Both the position numbers and the translations under genes were made by a program. Under the pieces are notes generated by a model. It did not search any database and was not told the origin of the DNA. It saw only the letters and a list, made by a program, of their open reading frames with translations. Source: Rhizobium sp. BK399 (GTDB lineage: Bacteria; Pseudomonadota; Alphaproteobacteria; Rhizobiales; Rhizobiaceae). Taken from it: a stretch of DNA of 64,000 nucleotides. Location of the stretch: assembly GCF_014194695.1 (NCBI RefSeq), contig NZ_JACIAH010000003.1, positions 186,001 through 250,000 of the forward strand, written 5' to 3'. Below, piece by piece: positions 56,537-64,000 of this stretch. The first letter of the stretch is position 1. Every line of letters starts with the position of its first letter.

Positions 56537-57998
56537 CGCATGGAGGACCAAAGAGGCCGGCCCGACGCTTTTGAGTGCACGCTGGGTCGTCGGACATCAG
56601 AACGGCCGCCATGTCCTTTTCGAGAACGGCGAAGTCGTCTACGAGAGTGGCCGGATCGTCTTTGTCGGCCATCACTACAAAGGCCCGGTCGCGCGCCGCA
56701 TCGACCACGGCATGGCCCTTATCGGTCCGGGTTTTATCGACCTGGACGCGCTTTCGGATCTCGACACCGGCGTGCTCGGCCTCGATCATCAGCCCGGCTG
56801 GAAGAAGGGACGCGTCTGGCCGCGCGATTATGTCGATGCGGGGCCAGTCGAGATGCTCGACCCCGAAGAGTTGGCGTTTCAGAAGCGGTATGCTTTCGCC
56901 CAACTGATCCGGAACGGCATCACCACCGCGCTTCCCATCGCCTCGCTCTTCTATCGCGAGTGGAACGAGACCCCGGAAGAATTCGCTTCCGCGGCCGAGG
57001 CGGCGGAATCCCTCGGACTTCGCGTCTATCTCGGGCCGGCCTTTCGGGCAGGTCATTCCGTCGTCGAACCCGATGGCAGTATCGTCGTCGAGATAGACGA
57101 ACTTCGCGGCGTCGAAGGGCTCAAGACAGCAATCGAGTTCTGTGCCACGCACGAAAACCGCAGCGGCGGGCTCGTCCGCACGATGCTATCTCCCGACCGG
57201 ATCGAGTTCTGGACAGCCGACCTCCTGAGGAGAACGGCAGAAGCAGCACGCGATCTTGATGTGCCGGTTCGCCTCCATTGCTGCCAGTCATCATTCGAGG
57301 TCGAGACAATCCGGCGTCGCTTCGGCATGACGAGTGCCGGCTGGCTCCAGCAGATCGGATTTCTCTCCGAACGAGCGCTGCTGCCGCATGGGACCCACGC
57401 CGATCGCAATGATCTCGACATCATCGCCGGAGCCGGCGCAACGCTGGTCCACTGTCCCCTGGTGATGGCAAGACATGGAGCCGCCCTCGATCATCTTTCC
57501 CGTCTCCGCGGGAGCGGCTTGCGGATCGGCATGGGCACCGATACCTGGCCACCCGACATGATCTTGAACATGCAGCTCGGCCTGATGCTCGGTCGTGTAA
57601 TGGCAGGCGAAATCGACACTCCGAGGTCGGCCGACCTCTACGATGCAGCGACAATCGGCGGCGCCGACGCACTTCACCGCCCTGACCTTGGACGGCTGCA
57701 ACCGGGAGCCGCGGCGGACATCGTCGTCGTTGACCTGTCGAACGATCGGCTCGGAGAGATCATCGACCCCATCGCCTGCCTCATGACGTCCGCATGCGGG
57801 CGCGACGTTCACTCCGTCATCATCAACGGGCGCACAGTGATGGCGGAAGGCCGAATCCCGGGCTTCGATTTCGAGGCGGCACATCAGCGTGCGCAGGCGC
57901 AATTTGAGCGCCTCGTGGCACGCTATCCCGAGAGAACCTGGCGTCATCCTGCGATCGACGAGATCTTTCCTCCCACGTATCAGAGGCTCACAGCATGA
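56526..57998 (+). CDS. Amidohydrolase-like protein lacking the first HxH motif
   Basis: A 490-residue chlorohydrolase-like protein. Where relatives have HxH after the first strand, this has GFIDLDALSDLDTG, so two metal ligands are missing. Other sites remain: VRLHCCQSSFEVE (His and Glu), LLPHGTHADRNDL (His) and GMGTDTWPPDMI (Asp). It may bind its metal differently or be non-catalytic. It overlaps the deaminase-like gene by 11 bases, and its stop overlaps the next small ORF (ATGA). Start at the ATG at 56526 follows AGGAACTG. Confidence 0.82.
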   Translation: MSNDAWRTKEAGPTLLSARWVVGHQNGRHVLFENGEVVYESGRIVFVGHHYKGPVARRIDHGMALIGPGFIDLDALSDLDTGVLGLDHQPGWKKGRVWPRDYVDAGPVEMLDPEELAFQKRYAFAQLIRNGITTALPIASLFYREWNETPEEFASAAEAAESLGLRVYLGPAFRAGHSVVEPDGSIVVEIDELRGVEGLKTAIEFCATHENRSGGLVRTMLSPDRIEFWTADLLRRTAEAARDLDVPVRLHCCQSSFEVETIRRRFGMTSAGWLQQIGFLSERALLPHGTHADRNDLDIIAGAGATLVHCPLVMARHGAALDHLSRLRGSGLRIGMGTDTWPPDMILNMQLGLMLGRVMAGEIDTPRSADLYDAATIGGADALHRPDLGRLQPGAAADIVVVDLSNDRLGEIIDPIACLMTSACGRDVHSVIINGRTVMAEGRIPGFDFEAAHQRAQAQFERLVARYPERTWRHPAIDEIFPPTYQRLTA

Positions 57999-58132
57999 AA
58001 AACGTTGGGATCATCGGGATGGGCGAAGGCAATCCTGCCGTTCCACGCCTTTACGTGCTCAACGACGCAGTGGTAGCGTCGCCATTCTCTGGGTCTGCAC
58101 ACACTTTACGTCATTGCACGCTTGGATTTTAG
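57995..58132 (+). pseudogene. 45-residue ORF, probable remnant of an NAD-binding protein
   Basis: A short ORF begins at an ATG that overlaps the previous stop (ATGA). Its first residues, MKNVGIIGMGEGN, look like the start of a Rossmann-fold dehydrogenase, but the sequence then loses resemblance and stops after 45 codons. It ends 12 bases before the GntR gene. Either a larger gene was deleted here or it is a coupled small peptide. The first is more likely, but family assignment rests on ten residues. Confidence 0.4.
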
Positions 58133-58144
58133 ATTAGGACGGTC

Positions 58145-58861
58145 ATGGCCTCGACACTTCGCGATAAGAATCAGAAATCGGCGGTATCCAAGTCCGATGC
58201 CGTGTACCGCACCTTGAAGCGTGCGATCCTCGATCAGGCGCTTGCGGCCGGCACAAAGCTGCCAGAGGACTCGATCGGCGAGCGGCTCGGTGTAAGCCGC
58301 ACCATCGTCAGGCAAGCGCTCGCCCGGCTGAACGGCGAAGGCCTGATCGAGTTGCGCCCCCACAAGGGCGCGTGCGTCGCGCAGCCCAGTCTCGAGGACG
58401 CTCGCCATATCTTTGCCGTCCGCCAGGCACTCGAAACGCTGGTTGTCGACACGTTGATCGGGACGTTGACCCCGCAGCAGATCCGACAGCTCGAAGCCCA
58501 TGTGGATGCGGAGGACGCGGCACGCACCAACAACACGTCGGCGTCCATCCAGCTGGCGGGCGAATTTCACGTGCTGCTGGCCAAGCTGACGGAAAACGAT
58601 GTGCTCCTGCGCTACGTCACCGAACTGGTTTCGCGCTCATCGCTGATCCTGTCGCTATACGGACGCCCGCATTCGCCTGACTGCGCGGTGTCTGAACATC
58701 GGGAACTGATCGCCGCCCTCGACAAGGGCGAGCGGGAACAGGCCTGCTCGCTGATGCGGCATCATATCGATGCCATCACCACTCGGGCGCTACTCAAGGG
58801 CAACTCGGAGAAGGATTTCCCCGATTTGCTTGCGGCGTATGCGAGGGAAGAGGGATTGTAA
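58145..58861 (+). CDS. GntR-family regulator with FCD domain, amidohydrolase locus
   Basis: A 238-residue regulator. The winged helix at about residues 18-80 (KLPEDSIGERLGVSRTIVRQ, then ALARLNGEGLIELRPHKGA) is followed by an FCD helical domain with FHVLLAKLTENDVLL and SEHRELIAALDKGE as metal- and ligand-binding stretches. It closes the rightward unit and is the best candidate to control the divergent promoters at 53.8 kb, where GTATAC-like palindromes lie. Confidence 0.92.
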   Translation: MASTLRDKNQKSAVSKSDAVYRTLKRAILDQALAAGTKLPEDSIGERLGVSRTIVRQALARLNGEGLIELRPHKGACVAQPSLEDARHIFAVRQALETLVVDTLIGTLTPQQIRQLEAHVDAEDAARTNNTSASIQLAGEFHVLLAKLTENDVLLRYVTELVSRSSLILSLYGRPHSPDCAVSEHRELIAALDKGEREQACSLMRHHIDAITTRALLKGNSEKDFPDLLAAYAREEGL

Positions 58862-58934
58862 GGCAGGCAAGGCGCCAGTGCGGAAGGGTTCAAAAGCCGT
58901 CACCGCCCGCGATCATATCCAGAAGAAAGTGCGA

Positions 58935-59819
58935 TTACAGCGAACGGTATGGAATCTCTGACGGCCTTGAAGCCTCAATGGTCAAGTGCTTGGTGGCGAT
59001 CGAAGCCGCCTGGAGAATTCGCTCCTTCTGCAGGCTCGGGCCGGCAATCAAGGTGTCAATTCCGATGTTCGTTCGTCCGCGATCATCTTGCCCCAGATCG
59101 AGGTCGACCTCGAAGTACGGCACCAGCATCGTTGCCGTCCCGCGGACTTTCACGGATTCGTGGTCAACCGGCACAAACTTGGAAATAATGCGCCATTCAC
59201 ACTCCTCGCGAAACGAAGGATCCTTGAACGCACAGGCGAGTTGTTGGTAGCGGGTGACGATCTGGTTTGCCAACTCTTCGACCCGCTCATTGCCCAAGGC
59301 AGTGGTGGCATCGATCGCCGTTAAGGAGTGATCTATGAACTCCTTGGCGAGCGCAGCCTTCTGGCTCTGCTCATAGATGCATTTGATGAGGCGGAAGCCC
59401 GACCGCTCCGCAATCTTTTGCAGGTCGCGGACCAAAAATCCCAGACATAGGCCTCCTCCAACACCATATCCCCTCCACTGGCTGAGCAGATCGTCGTCTT
59501 CCGCAAAGGATGCCGTGTAGACATATCCCTGCTTGAAGTAGTCAACGAGAGAGGCGACCCGAAGCAATACGGCCTGATGTCCAGCGGACGCGTCCTTTGC
59601 GCGGGTCTCGGCTTCCGTTTTCAGGTAGCCAAGGCCGTAGACGAACTCCTCTGAATCATTGAGGTAATGAATATTTGTCGCCCACATCATTTTCGAGCCG
59701 ACAATACCGAGAAAGCCCTGAAGCGTTGTGTAGTGGAAGAGACGCGGCTGCAAAGTTGCTGTGGCCCTCCCGGTGGATTCCGGCAAAAGGGCAAGGTGAC
59801 TTTCGATCAGGTTGGGCAT
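58935..59819 (-). CDS. DUF2971-family protein
   Basis: A 294-residue protein of the DUF2971 family. Typical are LFHYTTLQGFLGIVGSKMMW and ATNIHYLNDSEEFVYGL in the N-terminal 60 residues, YTASFAEDDDLLSQWRGYG near 110, and GGGLCLGFLV. Function unknown. Relatives are sometimes found near defence genes, but no defence partner is seen here; the neighbours are a GntR regulator and a permease-like protein. It appears to be transcribed alone. Confidence 0.85.
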   Translation of the reverse strand: MPNLIESHLALLPESTGRATATLQPRLFHYTTLQGFLGIVGSKMMWATNIHYLNDSEEFVYGLGYLKTEAETRAKDASAGHQAVLLRVASLVDYFKQGYVYTASFAEDDDLLSQWRGYGVGGGLCLGFLVRDLQKIAERSGFRLIKCIYEQSQKAALAKEFIDHSLTAIDATTALGNERVEELANQIVTRYQQLACAFKDPSFREECEWRIISKFVPVDHESVKVRGTATMLVPYFEVDLDLGQDDRGRTNIGIDTLIAGPSLQKERILQAASIATKHLTIEASRPSEIPYRSL

Positions 59820-59955
59820 AGGTCGAGCTCCGTTAAGGCATAACCACGCTACTCGTCTACAATACAGATAGGCATCCGCCTATCACCAGCGAACCCACCG
59901 GTTGATCTTCCAGAGACAATCAAGACACCTAAAGACAGGATCGCCAAATCTTGCC

Positions 59956-61002
59956 CTACGGCGGTCGCGGGTTACCGTCGCGGCCCGTTCCGAACAGCTC
60001 AACGACCCACCGACTTGAGGGATGGTGACGACAAAACGTCAGCAAGGCGATCGAGATCGGCACGCCAATGAACGCGCCGAATACTCCCCAGAGATAGCCC
60101 CAGGCGAATACTGAAAACAACACGATAACAGGAGAAAGCGACAGCGCACTGCCTGAGACGCGTGGCTCGATGTAGCTACCGACGGCGAACTGTATGAGAT
60201 TCAGCCCGATGAAGACCGCCAATACCGACTGCCAACTGTCGAATTGGATGAGGGCAAACATCGTGGGAAACAACGTTGCCACGAGCGGACCAACAAACGG
60301 GATGTAGTTGAGCGCGAACGCTATGATACCCCATTCTTCGGCGAGGGGCAGACCGAGTGCGCGTGTGAAGATCCAGACAAGCAGACCAGTTGCGATGCTC
60401 ATCACCGTCCTGATTGACATGTAGCGGCGAAGTTTCTGTGCTGTTTCCCGGCTCCCGTTCAGTAGGAGCTCTCTCGCCGACTGGCTTCGCATCGCGGCAA
60501 TCCTGCGGGCAAAATCCTCGACCTCCATCATCCCAAGCACAACGTACGTCAGCGCGATGAGCCAGAAGCTCAAGGCGCTGTTGACGTGGCTGCTCACGGT
60601 CTGAACAGCGCGTAGAATGGAGGTCGTTGAAAAGCTGTCGACCGAGAGCACCGCAACGGCTATGCCCTTGTCCTCTAGCCAGGCACGGATTTCTTCATAG
60701 TGCTGCTGGAAGCGGGAGGCATCGGCAATGACCCACCGCCCCGCCTGCCCAAAGGACCAGGCCACAATCCACGCGAACACCACAAAGGCCAATACGACAA
60801 CAAGCAGGCTCACAAGGAGCGCAACGTAGCGTGGAACGATCCGTTGCATCCTCTGCTGTACAGGCCAGAGAAGAGCAATCACCAAGAGGGCAAACGTCAG
60901 CGGAGCAAGGACAGTCCTTGCCATCGGCAGCATTGCAAGGACGAGAAGTACCGCAATCAGGACCCAGGTTGCGGAAACCGCCCTCTCGCCACTTTCCCGC
61001 AT
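59956..61002 (-). CDS. AI-2E family (PerM-like) membrane protein
   Basis: A 348-residue integral membrane protein with seven to eight hydrophobic segments. The C-terminal GVFGAFIGVPISIALLTF and the middle FALNYIPFVGPLVATLFPTM are diagnostic of the AI-2E/PerM family. Members export diverse small molecules or exchange sodium and protons; autoinducer-2 export applies to few of them. It is followed 14 bases later by the broken amidohydrolase gene upstream on the same strand. Confidence 0.9.
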   Translation of the reverse strand: MRESGERAVSATWVLIAVLLVLAMLPMARTVLAPLTFALLVIALLWPVQQRMQRIVPRYVALLVSLLVVVLAFVVFAWIVAWSFGQAGRWVIADASRFQQHYEEIRAWLEDKGIAVAVLSVDSFSTTSILRAVQTVSSHVNSALSFWLIALTYVVLGMMEVEDFARRIAAMRSQSARELLLNGSRETAQKLRRYMSIRTVMSIATGLLVWIFTRALGLPLAEEWGIIAFALNYIPFVGPLVATLFPTMFALIQFDSWQSVLAVFIGLNLIQFAVGSYIEPRVSGSALSLSPVIVLFSVFAWGYLWGVFGAFIGVPISIALLTFCRHHPSSRWVVELFGTGRDGNPRPP

Positions 61003-61016
61003 CGCTTCCTCGTAGC

Positions 61017-62458
61017 CTAGAGTGTGTTCTTGAATATCCGTCCGTCCTTGATGACGACACTCAGATTCTTTTGCGGATCTTCGATCATCTGCAGGTCATC
61101 AAGCGGATTGCCGTCCCAAACCAGGATATCGGCAAACGCCCCTTCTTCGATAACGCCGAGTTTGCCGCCATACGGCGTCCGCAGACTTGAAAGCGCCAGA
61201 AGGTCCGCATTACCGGACGTCGCCATGCGCAACGCCTCGGCATTGGTATACCAGTTGGCAAGATGGGTCAGCATGGTATTCTGGCGGGGCGTCAGTGCCG
61301 GAGAAAAGAGCACATCGGAACCCCAGGCGGTCCTGATGCCATGTTTCTTCGCAAACTCGTAGATCTTAGGGGTTCCGGCAAATAGCTGCTTGATACGCTC
61401 CGCACCCGGGCCAGTTGTGAGGCCGCATCGTCCATGGTCAGGAAAGGCTGGGTGCTCAGCCAGACGTTCTTATCCACGAACATCCTTGCTGTGTCTTCAT
61501 CCATCAGATGCGCATGCTCGACACACGCCGCTCCGCCGACGAGGGCACGCTGCACTGTCTTCGGTGCGTAAGCGTGAACGGTGACGTAAGTATTCCAGTC
61601 CCGCGCCACATCGACTGCCGCCCGAATTTCGTCCTCGCTGAAAGTGGTCATGTCTAGCGGACTGCGGGGCGACGAAACGCCTCCCCCTCCGACGAGCTTG
61701 ATCTGTGAGGCGCCCTGGAGAAGCTGTTCACGCACGCGTCGTTTCAGGTCGCCTACATCGTCGACGATAGCCGAGCTACCCATCATTTCACTGAGGCTGA
61801 GTTGACCATCTCGTGCAGGTATTTCGAATGGCTTGCGCAGGTCGGCGTGACCGCCGGACGTTGTAATCATCGCCCCTGAGGGGAAAATTCGAGGTCCCGG
61901 AATAGTGCCTTCATCGATTGCCTGCTTGAAGGTAAAGACGGGTCCGCCCAGGTCCCGCACGGTCGTGAAGCCTCGCATCAAGGTGCGCTCTGCTTCGGCT
62001 GTTGAAGACGCAAAAATGATGCCTGGATCCCCGACCATCAATGTTTGCAGCGGCACCGCGGCATATATCGTATGCCAGTGCGCATCGATCATACCTGGCA
62101 TCAGAACGCGGTCACCGCATTCCATGATCGTTACATCAGAAGGCGGTGCACTGTTGGTTTTATCGATGGCAGAGATCTTGTTGCCTTCGACCAGCACCTG
62201 AACGCCCGTCTGCAGTGTATCCGACTTGCCATCGAACAGCCGCACCTGAGTAAGAAGTAGCCGGGACAGTGGCGCTGGCGTCTGTGCGCTACCCACGCCG
62301 GGAAGCATCCCGGCAACCGTGGCCGATCCGATCCCGGCCAGAAAGGTTCGTCGCGAATAGTCGCTGAGATAGCCAGATCGTCGCTGCAGAAGCGGATTTG
62401 CGCAGCCGCAACCGGCGTCATGAACAAGGTGTCGATACTTTCTGCCCAATCGGAACAT
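61017..62458 (-). pseudogene. Tat-exported amidohydrolase broken by a frameshift
   Basis: The N-terminal part (62458 to about 61415) has a twin-arginine signal (YSRRTFLAGIGSATVAG), HxH in MIDAHWHTIYA, a Lys in IKLVGGGGVSS and His residues in TVHAYAPKT and VEHAHLM. The C-terminal part (from about 61413 to 61017) continues in another frame with ERIKQLFAGTPKIYEFAKK, TAWGSDVLFSPALTPRQN and a normal end. One base is missing near CCCGGGCC at 61405-61412. It is either a real lesion or a sequencing error. The intact enzyme would be a periplasmic peptidase-like amidohydrolase. The ATG at 62458 follows AGGAGG. Confidence 0.85.
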
Positions 62459-62658
62459 TCGCATTCCTCCTAACCAGCGGCACCCCGACTATGGCTAGGA
62501 ACCTAACATTGTATATGAGCGGACGCTACACGTGAGTGGCGCAGTCTGGTCTCGAAGATGCCCGCGATATCTTGCAGCCAACTGATGTACGCCTGGTGAA
62601 AGGCGTCCATTCGAGTGACTGACAAGGGCAAGCGATCACAAGCCCAACTGCCGTTGTG

Positions 62659-63138
62659 TCAATCGTCAGTGGGAATATGCGAGTCGACCCCGGTTGTTTC
62701 GATCTTGTTACGGACATGATGCACGCCATCGACCGCAAGCGCTGCGAGCTCGACTTTCCGGGCCATTCCGATTGTTTCGACCTCTCCTTCGAGGGTTACG
62801 ACATGGCCATCTGCATGAACCTCAATGCCGCCGACATCAACGTCGGGGATGTTCTCTAGGTTTTCCGCCACTTTCGCTTCCAGCTCATCGCTGTCGTCGC
62901 GGTCGATGAGCCCGGGGCGTAGCGAGTCCCTGAAAGGATTCTCGTTGCCATCCTCATCGACGCCATCCACCCGGAAGCCGCTGCTGGGTTCTCGCCTAGA
63001 GGCTTCGCCATAGGCACCGTTTTCCGAATCGGCGCCCGTCTGTCCCTTGTCGGCATAAGGCCAGCCGTCGTCGATATTGCGCTCCTCAAAATCGCGATAA
63101 TCTTCTTCACGCGACAGTTCTTTATCCTTCCCAGGCAT
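62659..63138 (-). CDS. BON-domain protein, acidic
   Basis: A 159-residue very acidic protein. The C-terminal 70 residues form a BON domain (VAENLENIPDVDVGGIEVHA, then GHVVTLEGEVETIGMARKVE and VDGVHHVRNKIE). The first 85 residues are disordered and rich in Asp, Glu and Gly, and there is no signal peptide. BON domains bind phospholipid or help in stress tolerance. GGAGATCATC before the ATG at 63138 sets the start; a longer frame from 63174 is less likely. The gene converges with nothing and may follow the anti-sigma gene. Confidence 0.85.
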   Translation of the reverse strand: MPGKDKELSREEDYRDFEERNIDDGWPYADKGQTGADSENGAYGEASRREPSSGFRVDGVDEDGNENPFRDSLRPGLIDRDDSDELEAKVAENLENIPDVDVGGIEVHADGHVVTLEGEVETIGMARKVELAALAVDGVHHVRNKIETTGVDSHIPTDD

Positions 63139-63201
63139 GATGATCTCCGCCGGTTGCTTCTGGGAGAAACTCATCGGCCTGGAAATGGTTCAGGGATGGT
63201 G

Positions 63202-64000
63202 TCACTCCGTACCGACGTGCGTCGACGCCCTAAACAGTTTCTCGAACTCGGCGAGATCGCTGGACGCGACGTCGGAAATCGCCCAGAAGGCGAGACCGCC
63301 GTCCGACCACAGAGCCATGTTGTATCCATCAAGCACATCCGCGGCCTGCGTGGACGACACAGCCGGCCAGATGAAGAGGTTGATGACGTGCCCATGACGT
63401 CGGAAAACAAGGGCAGCGACGGCTCGACCGCCAATGTAGTCGACACGCCCCCCGACCAACGGGAAGCCGTCCTTTGAAAGATCGGTGACCGGTGGCGAAA
63501 AATCGATCTTGCCGTTGAACCAAGGCTTGACCGTGTGCTGGTCTGACGTCTGCACGTCGGTCAGATGATCGGCCATCATCGAGCGAACATGGCTTGCCAA
63601 AATCTGATCCTGCAAGAGCAAGGTCGGGGACGGTACGCTCGCAAAGATTATCAGACTTGCTGCAAGTGCGGCCAGCGATGGGACCAAACTCCATAACCGC
63701 AGGAAATCGAGAGCCTGACGCCAGCCCGACCGCCGTCCTAGCGGCAGACTGGATAACGCCCCATGCTCGAAGGACAGCATCGACATGACCTGCGAGTGCA
63801 ATCCCTCCGGTGGTCGCCATTTGACGCCGTCCTGATCGATGATCTGTCTCACAGCCCGGACCCTTTCAATCTCCGCTTTGCAATCCGAGCAGGTGGCCAG
63901 ATGTTCCTCGAACCGCGCCGCACGATCGGAATCAAGCTCGCCATCGGCAAAGCCGTGCAGCATGGTGCGCCATTCGCAGTCCTTCTGATCGGCTTCGTCG
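63202..64000 (-). CDS. Anti-sigma factor, cut by right edge
   Basis: At least 266 residues of a membrane-bound anti-sigma factor. A zinc-binding region is seen: Cys and His in DCEWRTMLHGFADGEL and HLATCSDCKAEI. A single membrane helix (WSLVPSLAALAASLIIFASV) is near residue 100 and a periplasmic C-terminal domain follows. The frame stays open to the window edge beyond an internal ATG at 63963, and a zinc Cys lies upstream of that ATG, so the true start is outside. An ECF sigma factor gene probably precedes it. Confidence 0.88.
   Translation of the reverse strand, partial: DEADQKDCEWRTMLHGFADGELDSDRAARFEEHLATCSDCKAEIERVRAVRQIIDQDGVKWRPPEGLHSQVMSMLSFEHGALSSLPLGRRSGWRQALDFLRLWSLVPSLAALAASLIIFASVPSPTLLLQDQILASHVRSMMADHLTDVQTSDQHTVKPWFNGKIDFSPPVTDLSKDGFPLVGGRVDYIGGRAVAALVFRRHGHVINLFIWPAVSSTQAADVLDGYNMALWSDGGLAFWAISDVASSDLAEFEKLFRASTHVGTE

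Noticed and set aside
58935..59819. Defence island around the DUF2971 gene
   Set aside because: No nuclease, helicase, toxin or abortive-infection partner is adjacent; the gene stands alone.

Overview
The window looks like a piece of a Rhizobiaceae genome (Sinorhizobium/Ensifer/Rhizobium type). It is GC-rich and densely packed, and it carries small proteins typical of rhizobia (DUF982, DUF2934), a ProQ/FinO protein and a carnitine dehydrogenase-thioesterase fusion. Three complete dipeptide-type ABC importers lie within 30 kb. That catabolic content suggests a secondary chromosome or megaplasmid, but this is an inference. No tRNA, rRNA, insertion sequence, integrase or CRISPR array was recognised.

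Left part (1-23.8 kb): a gene running off the left edge; a ribosomal protein S21 gene followed by small rhizobial ORFs; a lipoprotein; a class III nucleotide cyclase; a secreted glycine-rich repeat protein; a TetR-HlyD-ABC-ABC efflux operon with a palindromic operator; a beta-propeller protein with an unusual winged-helix regulator, divergent from a DUF899 gene; aldo/keto reductase, LysR and TauE genes; a CYTH-CHAD triphosphatase; an outer-membrane barrel; an SDR/LysR divergent pair; a ProQ-like RNA chaperone; and katG.

Centre (23.8-44.9 kb): first catabolic operon, a FadR-type regulator with a family-5 ABC importer and two different DapA-family lyases. Next come a GH15 glucoamylase and a divergent ROK glucokinase-like gene. 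The second catabolic operon is for carnitine: a GlxA-type AraC regulator divergent from a beta-keto acid cleavage enzyme, then a Tat-exported solute-binding protein, the carnitine 3-dehydrogenase/thioesterase fusion, two permeases, a double ATPase and an esterase.

Right part (44.9-58.9 kb): third catabolic locus, of unknown substrate. A leftward unit encodes a solute-binding protein, two permeases, a double ATPase, an amidohydrolase, an Asp/Glu-racemase-family protein and a CynX-type MFS carrier. A divergent rightward unit encodes three further amidohydrolases, a 45-residue ORF that is probably a remnant, and a GntR regulator. Together they look like an uncharacterised route for taking up and stepwise hydrolysing a cyclic nitrogen compound; this is the best candidate here for an undescribed system. 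The end of the window holds a DUF2971 gene, an AI-2E-family membrane protein, a frameshifted Tat-exported amidohydrolase, a BON-domain protein and an anti-sigma factor cut by the right edge.

A shared feature is that each of the three solute-binding-protein genes is followed within 13-18 bases by a strong hairpin before the next gene. This suggests a common way of keeping binding-protein mRNA more abundant than the membrane components.
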